Assembly (NCBI GenBank): GCA_009617715.1
Contig: VTFK01000091.1
Coordinates: forward strand, 1,116,001-1,180,000
Direction: 5' to 3'
Origin: Plectrocnemia conspersa
Lineage: Eukaryota; Arthropoda; Insecta; Trichoptera; Polycentropodidae
DNA: 64,000 bases
Below the pieces are notes generated by a model. That model was not told where the DNA came from. It saw only the letters and a program-made list of their open reading frames with translations, and ran no database searches. Of the stretch, positions 9,955 to 21,260 are shown piece after piece. Numbering within the stretch: the first letter of the stretch is position 1; each line of letters begins with the position of its first letter. Both the position numbers and the translations under genes were made by a program.

Positions 9955-10470
9955 TTCCACCAATAGACTTTTGTCTGCTGCATTCTAAAGTCCAAATGTC
10001 AGCTTGGCAAATCTACATCGCGTTATAACCACTGTTCTGTCAGGAACGTGATGGGTACAGATCTGGAACAGTAATGACATTAAGAGGACTCTATAATCCA
10101 TAATAACTATTAGTGGGTCTGGAAATTCGTATGTCGGAATTTACCTATAGCTAAATTAGAGATTTGGACGATGTGTCGTGTGGTTTTAAAGATCTTTTGA
10201 GAGTCGTTGTTTCCTAATGCATAACAGAAAGTTCAAGTGTCGCAGTAAGTCTGTTCCGATAATGGGTTGACATACTATGAATTGTTTGCTTTGTAACTGT
10301 CTGATAAGTGGACGTAGGAATGTAACTGTCTGATAAGTGGACGTAGGAATGACGCTTATGTCGGTACCCAAGTCTATTATAAAAAGGTTTATATAGTTAA
10401 CTGCGAGTACCTGGACAAGAATGATTTTAAAAATTAGGATTGTTGTACTTATTAAGGAGGTAAACAATAT
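9955..10470 (-). pseudogene. Gypsy-type LTR retrotransposon pol relic (protease and RT fragments)
   Basis: On the minus strand 10390-10170 reads an aspartic-protease-like segment: FIIDLGTDISVIPTS in place of the usual D-T/S-G-A-D, then PIIGTDLLRH, the hallmark of Gypsy/Ty3 proteases. Further on (10050-9960) lies PDRTVVITR ... KLTFGL, a stop, NAAD, matching the RT region around M-P-F-G-L-x-N-A. The linker between them is deleted. The catalytic D-T-G is altered and there are stops and a frameshifting 29-bp duplication, so it is dead. No LTR was recognised around it. Confidence 0.65.
10292..10349. repeat. Exact 29-bp tandem duplication in the Gypsy relic
   Basis: Two identical 29-bp units (10292-10320 and 10321-10349, starting TGTAACTGTCTGATAAG) sit side by side inside the protease region. 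Since 29 is not a multiple of three the second unit shifts the reading frame. Perfect identity suggests a recent event in an old relic. Confidence 0.9.
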
Positions 10471-12497
10471 TCCTCATCTTGCATACGGTTCTTCATAATA
10501 AAAAAAATAAAAATTCAGAAACGCAAGCGCCGGTAATTAACCCTTAAATGCATGGTGTTGCAAATCTACAACAATTTCTTAAAGCGCTTATAACTCAGTA
10601 TACGTTCAATAAAGGAAGTATATTGCATAGTGTTACATATGTGTAACAAACGCCGAGCCATTGTGTTTTCAAATTATTTCGATAGATAATGGCATTTAAA
10701 AAAATCTTGGGTGCAGATGTGTCATATTTTTGGGAATTTCAAAATTTGTTTTCATTGGTGCTAGTGGATATTAAGCGAAATAAATTAATTTATATACTCC
10801 TAAAAAGTTATTCTATCATTGTTTATTTATTGTAATAGTTGCATAAAATAAACAAAACATGCAGTTGTAGACACTGACCCATATTGACCAAGAGGAACAG
10901 ATGTAAAATGCCGAAATTCAATGTGTAAAAAATGTGGCGTGGTCTTATGTTTTAATAAGAAGAAAAATTAAAGAATTTCCACTTGTAAATATTTTTTGTA
11001 TGTTTTTAATTTTAATATATTTAGTTGTTGCATATTTACAAATATAATCCACAAATAAGCCTAACTATTTTTTTAATTATGGTAAACACGACTTAACTCT
11101 TCCGGTTCTGGAAGCCAAACTTGACACTGACTATCTCAACGGATCAGGCTATTGGACTTATTACTTTAAATGACGTAGTGTCAGCAGGTGCTGCTATAAA
11201 AATTCTTTCACCGTATTTTTTGATCACACCTCGTACATGTATATAAGTAACTTTTTTTTTATTAAAAAAGAGCTGGTTTCATTATTTGGCAGTCAAAAAT
11301 ATATCATAGACAAAATATATTTTTTTGACAATTTGACACTATTTTTATCATGCCATCTTGATTCATTTTATTTTTTATTAATATATAGATATTCTAAAAA
11401 ATAATTCATAACATGTTTAAATCATAGTCCATGAATTTTTATGTCACTTGGTGTATATTAAAAAAAAGTTGAAACGACGGGATAAATTAGGAATTACGCG
11501 CTCAATCTACGGTCGTGGTAACGACATTGCTTTTTTTACCGGTAAGCTCTTCGAAGTAATTGCAAAATTTTGCCGCCAAACAATGAACCAAATTATTTAC
11601 GATCTCACTTATAGTCAGAAATTGCACCGTAGAGGTTTGTCTATTGTGCTATTTTTAGTAAAAAAGTGGGTTACTTTTTTTGTTATTCAAATATCAAAAT
11701 ATATAACGTAGGTATTGTTTGATTTACCCTTTGAATGTCACGCAACAATACACCATCGTTAAAAAGTGACGTAAACATGTAAGAAGATACCTGGCTCTGA
11801 TTATGAATTGAGATAAATCCATACACAATTTCTGTATTGTTTAATCGAAGCAGATATTTTGATATCAAAGAAATATATTATATAATATTTAACTATTTCG
11901 GGTTTATGGTACAAGCTATTGATATCCATGGTGAATTTGTGAGAATTTTATTGTAAAAGTACTTAAGTATACCAATATATAAATCAGGTGTCAGTGTCCG
12001 GTGGCAGTGGCAAATGCGGTGGAGAACCAAGATAAATTAAGGAAGTGTAGCAGGATGTTTGAAGAAGAATAGTCATTTGTAAAGGTCAAGTTATATTTTT
12101 ATAAAATATTTCTTAATCTTATGTGACTCACATGTTATTAATATTTGAATGACGGAATCATTAAAATTAACGTATTAAATAATATTGAAGTTATTTTTTA
12201 AATAAATATGTATTTTACATTTTTAACTAATAATAATTAATGTATTAAATTAGTTTAAAATACAGTCGGATTAAGTCCATCTCCTCCGAGTTAGTCGCTC
12301 TATCTTAATTTCCACTAGAATACCCCACAAGTATAGCAATATCCAGTTGTAGGTTTAATTTATTATTTAAACACCTTGCCTGGAATTTCTGCGGTAGTGC
12401 AAATTAATTCAAATTAAGCCCACCTGAATGGGGGTTTAGTTGGATTTAATGCGAAACTGCTTTTATTACGCATTTAAAGTTCGATAAGCGCGTGGAG

Positions 12498-12595
12498 ACA
12501 TAAATTCTTGTCGGAGAAATGGAATTTTCTACAATAATCGTCACATTCGCAGGATTTCAAAAGAATCCTTAAATAATGCGGATCGATTTAACTGA
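12498..12595 (+). repeat. Diverged direct repeat, unit 1
   Basis: The block starts ACATAAATTCTTG, contains AATCGTCACATT and TTTCAAAAGAATC and ends near GATTTAACTG. The same words occur in the same order at 13891-13970, about 1.39 kb downstream, with small insertions and substitutions between them. This looks like an old segmental duplication or two copies of a dispersed repeat. Confidence 0.45.
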
Positions 12596-13890
12596 AACGC
12601 CATTGAGAACCTTTAGGTACGGATGAAAACAGGCGAGTAGTAAAAGGTTATAGTTGTATGTAAATATATAAGTATATACTGGTGGTTGAAGCATAGCTTT
12701 TTCAATTTTATTTTAAAAATAAATATGTGTGTAACTAATATTTTTTCACATTTATCAGTAATATAAATTGATGCAAGCAATATCAAATCTACTAAACCAA
12801 TAATAATAACACGACAATTGTCGCTGGGTATAATTTTGTAGGAGACGTTTTGCTCCGAAGCGATTTTGATGCCGTATTTAGACTTGTCAGCTCTGTTATA
12901 TAAACTAGATATTTTAATGGCAGACTATTATATTGAAATTATTTTGGTACTTAAAGTAATCTATTGGGTTATTTGTGTAAAACTGATATGATTATACCAT
13001 CTGAACTATAGTTTTAATAATAGCTGTGCAATTTGTGCAAATATAAGTATATATACGTGTCTTTTTTGCAGTTGTGTTGTTGTCAAGTACCAAAAAAATA
13101 AATATGCATTTTTAATTGAAGCTAATATTTCTTTAAAATATGTTATTTTACTTGAAAGATATGCTTTATTTAACAAAATTTAAAACGAGACAATATATGC
13201 ATTTTTACTGTCACGAAACATTCCTGTAATATGGAACTCTTCTTTTTAATTTAGCACGTTCTTAGAAGTTTTGTATGATATTAAAAATCTCTTCTAATAG
13301 TAAAAGAATAAAAAAATCCTTCTGGTACTCAGACTTAAGGTATTTATTGATAAAACTTTATGGATGTTAATAAAAAACAAGAACCATATTCAATTTATAA
13401 AAAATTGTTGTGGAAAATATAAATTCAGTGTTTCATTTTTATATACATAACCTCAAAAAGACACTTGCTCGTTAAATGTACATAAAATGCACTTATTTTA
13501 AATTGTATGTGAGTGGCGAAATTACTTCGTAAAAATAACGCTTTACTATGTGCAGCTGCGTCTCGGAATTTACGCCGGACGGCGGAAAGCATGTGTTATT
13601 AATTGCCATATAATGTTTTTTTTTCTAATATTTTATGTTACATTGTAATGCATGCTCTCGTGAAAAATATGCTTGTCGTTAATCTTACTAGTATTTATAT
13701 AATTCTATAACTCTGAATCTTGCTAATATGGATCTAATGCTAATAAATAAATTAATATAAAAATAAAATATTTTACCCATCAATAATTTTTAGGTAATCT
13801 ATGATTAAAATGGATTAGTCTTGCTTATAAAAGTATTTTTAAGTCACCAGTCGAATATGAGAGCATGACAAAAAGAAAAAAAAAAGTGTA

Positions 13891-13970
13891 ACATAAATTC
13901 TTGCTATGAAATGAGATTTTTCGCAGTAATCGTCACATTTACACTTTTTCAAAAGAATCAGTTTAACTGG
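13891..13970 (+). repeat. Diverged direct repeat, unit 2
   Basis: This is the second copy of the 12498-12595 block, with ACATAAATTCTTG, AATCGTCACATT, TTTTTCAAAAGAATC and GTTTAACTGG in the same order. The flanks do not align convincingly. Confidence 0.45.
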
Positions 13971-14490
13971 AAGCTCATAAAGAGTTTTCTCGGTTGAGAT
14001 GAAAAAAAAGGTCTTTATATATGTAATATTATAGGCATGGTGAAATATTTTGTTGAACAGCCCTGACGCTTTTTGTCATCGGCTGGTGATATTTAGCCGA
14101 AAATAATAATACGCGTTAATGTAATGTATTTTTATGTAGTAAGAATTGTAATGAAAAACGTGACTGTAAATTTTCGTTTTTGTGTGGAGGAGAGATAGTC
14201 AAACTTTATTGGCACTATTGTCTTGTGAAAATATATCAACTTTACTAGAACACTGGTTTTGAAACTGTGTATTCAATTTTAAAATATATAGAATGTTTTA
14301 TTATAGAAATAACAATAACATGTTTTATTGTAATATAACTACTTGTCTAATTATGAGATTAAGATCTAAAGCAAATAAATCCAGGGATGTCATTTCAGCT
14401 TTCTCCAAATGGGGGGCAGAAGTTGGTTGTTTTTTTAATATTTCCATTTTATTAAATGACATGTATTTTTCTGGCCTTATATAAAAATAT

Positions 14491-14700
14491 AATATAAGAC
14501 TTTTTACAACAATATTACGACTTACAATATGTGAGAATCGAATGAAGCATATCCAAACCAAATTTTGCCCAATAGAAGAGCGCAAAAACAATTATCACTT
14601 CTCAGAAGTCAAAAATCCACGTCAAAAGCAATAAAATCGTGTCGTCGCCGTCGCAGTGATAATTGTTTTTGCGCTCTCCTATTGAACAAAATTTGGTTTA
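14491..14700. repeat. Foldback/MITE-like element with 45-bp arms
   Basis: Arms at 14555-14599 and 14655-14699 are inverse complements with about five mismatches (AAACCAAATTTTG ... inverted at the other end). The 55-base loop holds AAAAGCAATAAAATCGTG followed by TCGTCGCCGTCGC. The loop motif recurs at 33279-33306 and 49490-49517, and the left flank (AACAATATTACGAC) recurs at about 33330. This is a dispersed non-coding repeat family. Open frames across it on both strands are artefacts of the palindrome. Confidence 0.6.
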
Positions 14701-15844
14701 AATATACTTTAATCAAAAAAATTCGGTTTTTATACTTTAAAAGCCCTTTTTATATTAAAATCCACAGTAATATCGATTATATTTTTTAAAATAAAGTGTA
14801 ATGTCGAAATGCAGACAAATTATGGAGCAATATGGGAGATGCGATGTCTGTCTGTACTTATTCTTCCGCATATTTTCCCCTGAGAGATGAGTTAGCTTAG
14901 TTTATATTTGGATTTGACATAATAAAAGCTTTAAAACTATATTTAGTTTTAGAACTTTTATTAGGTTAGGTTTGGGTTTGAACAAATGGACGTTTCGCAA
15001 CTGTCAAATTGAGCTTCATAGATATTTTAGAGCAGCATTAAATTTTATTTTCGCTAGTAGATATTGTATATATCTACTGGTGAAAATGTATTTGGACTTT
15101 AATAGTGAAAGTATAACTTTACCAAAAAATACACATTTTACATCAGATGTAAATAAATAATGATGAATATGTAAATATATTTATTGCTACATATAGAAAA
15201 ATTAAATCATATAATTTTACAAGCACCTGCCAGATAATTTATATTTTACCGGTAAAAATATATATCTACTAGTGAAAATTTATTTCGATATGATTTTACT
15301 GGAATGACATATTTAAAAAAATATTTTTGGGATTGATTCGAAAATGTTTTTTCTAGATTTTCCTCTCGGAATAACCATATGAAACCTAGTGATTTATTTT
15401 GTTGCATTAAATCCAGTTGTCAAATTACTGATAATACAATCTATAAATTTAGCTGGTGCTGTTGTTGATTTTTATTTTTTTTTTAAATTTACTGCTATTA
15501 ATTTACATTCATTGAATATTTTTTCTCATGTCTAATATTTTTTAAATATTTAAAAAGCAATAAAGTCAAATGGAATCGCGTCAAAAACTACAATCTGTCC
15601 CTTTGAATAATAATGTTTATTGTGAAAGTACTACCTATAAAGTGGATGCTTTTGAAGGCAATGTTCCTCTCCTTTTATTTTCTGTATGTATAAAAAAGGA
15701 CAATAAAATCTAATACCTGAAATATATACATCTCAAACAACTCGGTTTTTACTTTTTTTTTTATAAATATATTCTTGCTATAATTTTTTCCAGAATCCAG
15801 AGAATTGTCCCCCTCCCTCCCTTTCGGTAACCCTGGTTAGGTTA
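14701..15844. other. AT-rich DNA with a TTAGGTTAGG-containing dispersed repeat
   Basis: No gene seen. Around 14962-15010 the words TTAGGTTAGGTTTGGGTTTG, GAACAAA and GCAACTGTCAAA occur in the order in which they recur at about 43153-43206. TTAGG is the insect telomere unit, but there is no array here. Confidence 0.4.
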
Positions 15845-15847
15845 ACT

Positions 15848-16750
15848 TATTTTTCGGGTATTCAGTCCTCAACCAAATATGGATTGTTGAATAGAATGGT
15901 TTGCAAATCAGATACTGGTTATATTTGTAATTTCAAATTATATACTGGAAATGCAGTAAGATTAGTAAACACAGTGATGAATATACTAAACCTATATCTA
16001 GACAAATGGCACGGTGTTTATGCTGATAATTTTTATAATAGCGTTTTACTGACAAAACATTTATTTTACGGAAAACATAATTTGGTGAAACAATTCGGAA
16101 AAATAGGGGTCGTCCAGAATCCCTCAAAAATATAAAATTAAGGCCCATACAGATGTAACATGCCAGAAAAGGTGTATTTCGCTTATTCAAATTTGGAAAA
16201 GAAATAATGAAAGAGATTTTAGAATGATATTTACCTTTCATAACAGCCAAATGGTAGACACAGGTAAAAAATCCCAGAACGACCGGCCTTATAAATATAT
16301 AAGCCTCAATGTATAATGCGTCACACCGAATACGATCACATGACTCAATATTAAAAAAAACAATTGAATGAACAAAAAATATATTTGTTTATTAATTTCA
16401 ATGCGCATTGTTTACTTCATTCAGTGTCAGTTAAAATTTGAATCGTAACGGTAAAATTAAATTCAAAGATTTTCTTTTGTGTAAGGCTGAAGTAAGGATG
16501 CCAAATTCAGTGCAATTTATCGATTCTGAAGATATTTAACCGGTTTCTACCACATATTGCCGTGCCCGTACTGTCGATCCACCAAAAGGCTTCCAGATAG
16601 GCTAAAAAATCATCAGTCAATGAAAAATGAAAAGTTGGGAGAAATATGTACGAAGAAAATGTCGTGTTTGTCCTGCACGTGGAATAAGGAAAGATGCATA
16701 AATTGTGAAATTCATCTTCATATTGCCGAGTGTTTTTATATGTATTACTC
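15848..16750 (+). pseudogene. piggyBac transposase relic, copy A (3' half)
   Basis: The frame at 15884-16135 reads DTGYICNFKLYTG, VNTVMNILNLYLDKWHG and VYADNFYNSV, the conserved core of piggyBac transposases containing a catalytic Asp. Further down come FTFHNSQMVDTG and KPQCIM-type blocks in other frames, then a Cys-rich C-terminal zinc-binding tail split over two frames (KCRVCPARGIRKDA and CEIHLHIAECFYMY). There are several stops and frameshifts, and the N-terminal half is missing. It aligns with the copy at 53567-54417, so the two derive from one family. The family mediates cut-and-paste transposition at TTAA; this copy cannot code for an active enzyme. Confidence 0.85.
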
Positions 16751-16769
16751 TTTAAAAAATATATTAAAA

Positions 16770-17015
16770 TAGATAAAAAAGTGTAAATAATAAAAATAAA
16801 TATAAATAATGATATAGTGTAGTGTATAACTGTAAATGTGAAAATAAATGTGTTAATGATAAAAAAGTGTAAATAATAAAAATAAATATAAATATAGTGC
16901 AGTTTATAAATGTAATTTTGAAAATACATGTGTTAGTGATAAAAAAGTGTAAATAATAAAAATAAATATAAATAAGGATATAGTGTAATTGTGAAAATAA
17001 ATGTGTTAGTGACAG
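16770..17015. repeat. AT-rich minisatellite (about 85-bp unit), copy A
   Basis: About three units of the form GATATAGTGTAGTGTATAA ... GTGAAAATAAATGTGTTA ... GATAAAAAAGTGTAAATAAT follow the transposase relic. The same array follows the second piggyBac relic at 54427-54745. The 140-codon minus-strand frame across it is a by-product of the repeat. Confidence 0.8.
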
Positions 17016-17730
17016 TTGTACGCAGAAAATGGACGCCGAAAAATTTGGTGAGTGTAAATTATATTATATTATAAATGGATATTTTTTATAAATTGTTTAT
17101 ACAAAAAACCATTAAACATAGATATTATTAATATTATGAAACTGGTTTGTAATCATTGCAACCATTTTCAATTTTTACGAAATAGTAGGAATGAACTAAA
17201 CATATTTATTCGTTCATGATTTTATTCGTCAGAGATTCTTTTAAGCGCAATAATATTATTTTTTCTTAAATATTTTATTTAATGACGGCAATAAACTAAT
17301 ACGTCGATAATTTATCCGAATTGTAGCTTTTTCCCCATGGTTTCTTAATTTGTGAATTATTGCGGTTTTCCAATGGTTGAGGAAATATCAAAATTACAAA
17401 CACCCGGTAAAAAAAGTTATTGGATACTATTTATTTGAAATTATTTGATTACTGTGATATCTAATTTATCTACATGCAACTTAAAGTTTTTACTTTTTAA
17501 TTTGCAATAATATATTCAGGTGTTAATTGATGTACGGTCAAACCGCGGATGTTTCGATTGATTTTATGTTTATATACCCAAACAGTTTTGATCCTGAAAT
17601 TCATTTCTGTTCAAGGAGTGTAACATAAAATTTTATTTTTTAAATTAAATAAATAATTTTAGTTCATACATTTCATAAAAAAAATTCATGTGCCCTAAAA
17701 AGGCGATATAATGGGATAAGACGACTCTTT
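17016..17730 (+). repeat. Shared 3' region of the piggyBac family with an ATG mini-exon, copy A
   Basis: This 700-bp stretch aligns with 54720-55440. It begins with ATGGACGCCGAAAAATTTG (17030) directly followed by GTGAGT, a good splice donor, so MDAEKFG could be a mini-exon; both copies keep it. The remainder is AT-rich and non-coding. Homology ends near AATGGGATAAGA. Confidence 0.65.
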
Positions 17731-17754
17731 TTTAAAAAAAATCAATTTATTTCG

Positions 17755-18020
17755 TTTTCAATTTATACTAAATATTAGGAACGAAAAAAACATATTTAAT
17801 GGTTCATGATTTTATTTCTCAGATATTCTTTTAAGAACAATAATATTTATTTTTCTAATATTTTACGTAATGATTGCAGTAAACTAATAGGCGATAAATT
17901 ATCCGAATTTTAGATTTTGCCCTCTGATTTTTTAATCTTTGAATCATTGCTGTTTTCCAAATGGTGAGGAAATATCAGAATAACAAACACACTATTGAAT
18001 GCTATCGTTATTGCGTGAAA
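17755..18020 (+). repeat. Second, diverged copy of the 17160-17405 segment
   Basis: The segment repeats the order of words seen at 17160-17405 (GTTCATGATTTTATT, AGATTCTTTTAAG, AATTATCCGAATT, GTTTTCCAAATGG, AGGAAATATCA) at about 80% identity. It is absent from the copy near 55 kb, which stops aligning at 55440. It could be an internal duplication or part of a longer element. Confidence 0.55.
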
Positions 18021-20630
18021 ATTAAATTCACTCCATCTTATTATTTTATGTGAACTACAGGAAGTTTCTTGAAAATTGCACTTCTAGATTGCGCTTTATT
18101 CGAGCCAGCTCAAAATCATATTTAAGCACTAATTCCATAACTTTCCAATAAAGTCAATACAATGAACATTACCATGATTTTATGTATTTTATATATCTGC
18201 AAAGAAACACCATACTAGTAAAAATATAACTAAGGGTTTTAATATTAAAAATAAGTGAAGTTTTTTTATAAAAAAATTTAGGTTTTATTGATCTATTTTA
18301 AACTATCAAAATTTAGAACTACTCTTTAAAAGGATGTACTTAAATTAGTCATCAGTAAAATATTATTATTTATAAAAATACTAAAAATATATATATGTAC
18401 ATATTTATGAAAAAACAAAATTTTTAAGGTAAAATTATTAAGTTAAAAATGTAAAAAAGCTATCTTTGTTGATGGCATTTTAAGGAATATTCTTTATAAA
18501 AAAATCAGACGCGAAAGCGCGAGGTATGCTGAAAACTTTGTGAGATGAATAATTTAAGACCATTCGCTATTGCAGCAAGCGTGAGACACATCCTCGTGCT
18601 TTGATCAAAGAAAAAATATATTCGAGAATGGATCAAATCAACGGGTAACTTTTTTATTCATGGCGTCGCGTCATCAATAATGCGTATTCACCTTCACTTT
18701 TAAACTTTCTCTATATATAGATTTAAATAGGAAAAGTTGTATGATAATATAGACTAATTTGAATACCAGTGAGCATACTAGGGTGTAATTTTTATTTGAC
18801 ACGTGGAAGGAATTCGACCAGAAATGCGAACAGAGATTGCACACCCTTTGATGCAAATATTTGGCTAAGGTCCAGCGTCTGGATTAGTTCGGTGGACGAC
18901 AAGTTTTCCCATTGGATTAGCCCGTACGTGTTGTGCAAAAATCAATCGCTTGGTTTGCCACATTCTAAATTCTAGAGAGGCTTTCCGATTGATCGGGTCG
19001 TAGTCGGAATTCAAGTAAAATGAAATGAAAAGATTTTTTATAATCATTATTTTCCTCCGAACCTCTAAACATTCTTGATATGAATTTCAATCTTTCAATT
19101 ATAGTAGGGAAAGTTATTGCCAATAATTCAATAACAGTTTTTAAATCACTAGATTATAGAAAGTCTAGTTGAACTCTTGGATTTCAGACTTTGACGTGAC
19201 GATTCGGATTTTTTAATGTCCTTTTGATTGGAAATATTTTGTGAAAGTTCCAAATGAAAGTGTATTCCGAATAATTGTGAGTACTCAATGTTTGCGCTTA
19301 TGTTCTATTTTTTTTTAAATATGAGAGATGTTGGATTCTTATACCAATGCGACGATTTAAAGCGGAATCAGAACGTTATTATATATTACTTTCCTTATTA
19401 GATTTCATATTAATATGCTCACAATATGTATTGATTTGATCAGGATTGTCCAGTTTCACATTTGTCCCTGTTTCACAAAATATTTGACTGTCCTAATCCG
19501 TCCAAATCTCCGAGCATCACGTGCGATTGTATAACTTTGACGTGACAGATAAACTTGTTCAGCAATTAAAACATAATTATATAATATCAATTGCAGTTTT
19601 TACGCTTTTAAGTTAAAATTAAGTTTTAATATTTCAAGGAATTGCTAAAATTAGCTTTAAAACATCTTTATAAATGGCAACGATTGTGGTAGCTTATGCG
19701 AAAATTTTAAAACAAATAAAAAATTAGACATCAGCTTATTTAACACAGGGGGGAGAAATGGGAGCATTTGTCCCTCTTTGAATTTGGCAATAAAAGTGCA
19801 TGTCATTTAAAAAATACTATGGAACTTAAATTAAAAAATGTCATTAGACTGACACGAATAAAAATTTTGCTCCTCCCTGTAAAAATATGTAATGACATAT
19901 AACAGTCATTTAAATATGAGAGAGTGAATTAATTTAGAGTCTTGCTGAATATTTGTCAAGTTTTTACTGCTTGAGCAGTAGTTCTCAATCTGTATTTTGC
20001 GTTTGATTATTCTAAGGTATAAAATATTTTAAAAACACACTTTTTGATATAAAAAAATTGCATTTACGTATATATGTAACTTTAGAACAAGTTTTTGTTT
20101 TTTCATAAGTATGATGATTTATAAAGAACAGATTAACAGCAACTAAATGAGCATTTTCGGCAGGAGGAATAATTAAAACAAAACTTTGTACTTATTTGAA
20201 GTTAAAACATTTAATTCTCAATTATTATAAAATTATCTTAATAAGTCTTATTATTTTTTATTGTCATTTAAAAAAACATGTTTGTTTGAACCTGTATTTA
20301 ATATTCAAACTATATTTTTTGATTTTGCGTAACTTTACGATTTTATTCCAATATTATATCGTTACTATTAGCTGAAATTAATAAATATTTGTAAACTCTA
20401 CTTTTGAGTCAATAACATGTTTAAATATTTATTTTATTAACGCGTTAGTGTAATCTGTACTAATTTGGTAAGGCAATCATACATAAGTATTTTCCATCAG
20501 ACTTTTCAGTCTAAGAATCGGTAACGTATATATATAAATTATTATAAATTAGTATATTTTTTAAATTTATAATCAATAAACGTAATTTTGCAGCTTAGGT
20601 CGGTTTTTAATAAAAGTGAATTAGTTTGTT
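18021..20630. other. AT-rich DNA with one GC-richer patch
   Basis: No gene is assignable. The patch at 18770-19030 is GC-richer and open on the minus strand (18865-19047, containing RKASLEFRMWQTKRLIF and ANPMGKLVVHRTNP) and on the plus strand; neither has a recognisable family or splice sites. It may be a relic of an unidentified mobile element. Confidence 0.35.
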
Positions 20631-20699
20631 GTCGTGGCTCGAACCCGCGACTTCTAGGTTACCAGACTAGACCTTATGGACTACGCTATTCTGACCCTA
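20631..20699 (-). repeat. tRNA-like sequence, probably a SINE head or tRNA pseudogene
   Basis: Read on the minus strand it has an A-box-like TAGCGTAGTCCATAAGG, an anticodon-arm-like TCTAG/CTAGA stem with a 9-base loop, and a B box GGTTCGAGCCA within a T-arm (GTCGCGGGTTCGAGCCACGAC has 5' and 3' pairing). The acceptor ends do not pair and the anticodon loop is too long, so it is not a functional tRNA. Spacing of the A and B boxes fits an internal RNA polymerase III promoter. Confidence 0.5.
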
Positions 20700-21059
20700 T
20701 CTGTAATCAACAATTTTTATTAAAATGAATATTTTTATATTGTTAGTTTTATAATTTTACTGTTTAAAAAAAAATATTTGTAACTAATTGCAGATACGTG
20801 TTTTTATATCACTTAAAAATATTTTGCGATGACATTAGATTTAAAATCCCGTGAACCACACTCTCGATCGCTGCGCCAGATCAAGGTCGTACGCTCTAAT
20901 GATTATTTTATTTATTTATTTTGCTAGTATAGATATTTAATTATACACTAAACATTACCAGAATATAAAATAAATATTATTATAATTTATTTCTTAATAC
21001 ACGAAGGTGTTTCTTTATTCCATTGAAGATACTTACCTAATATTTATTTTTTGATATTA

Positions 21060-21260
21060 TTTTACAAATTCACACCTGCTGCGTACTTATTTTCTTAAGT
21101 CTTACTATTCTTAAATTGTCTCTATTTATAGAATTAAATCTATATACATCTTTTTTTCTTATTACATACTTATTAAAACATTTCGGTAACATATTATTTA
21201 CTTATATATAAATACTAAAACATTCATTTTCAATATCACTTCTACAATTAGTATATATTT
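21060..21260 (-). pseudogene. LINE ORF2 C-terminal relic, copy 2
   Basis: On the minus strand it reads KKDVYRFNS and NRDNLRIVRLKKIST, with the surrounding DNA aligning to 9205-9445 at roughly 80% over 200 bp (for example GAATGTTTTAGTATTTAT and AGAGACAATTTAA). It lies in the opposite orientation to copy 1. Stops and indels break the frame. Confidence 0.5.

Larger units (their letters stand above)
10480..14490. other. AT-rich DNA; one long unexplained frame and a diverged duplication
   Basis: No recognisable gene. At 11448-11711 (+) a frame of 87 codons is open, unusual at this AT content, but it starts at TTG and resembles no family I know (it contains RSIYGRGNDIAFFTGK). A block at 12498-12595 recurs at 13891-13970. 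Everything else is AT-rich low-complexity sequence. Confidence 0.4.

Noticed and set aside
14962..15010. TTAGGTTAGG as telomere repeat
   Set aside because: Only two units, in a dispersed repeat that recurs near 43.16 kb; no array.
16507..16929. 140-codon minus-strand frame rich in Ile, Tyr and Phe
   Set aside because: Made by reading the AT-rich minisatellite antisense; the same happens at 54421-54765.
20850..20900. Second tRNA-like sequence next to the 20.6-kb one
   Set aside because: GC-richer but no proper A or B box and no stems that pair.
21015..21040. Consensus minus-strand donor TATTAG|GTAAGTATC
   Set aside because: The DNA before it is AT-rich with no open frame; it lies beside the LINE relic and is probably chance.
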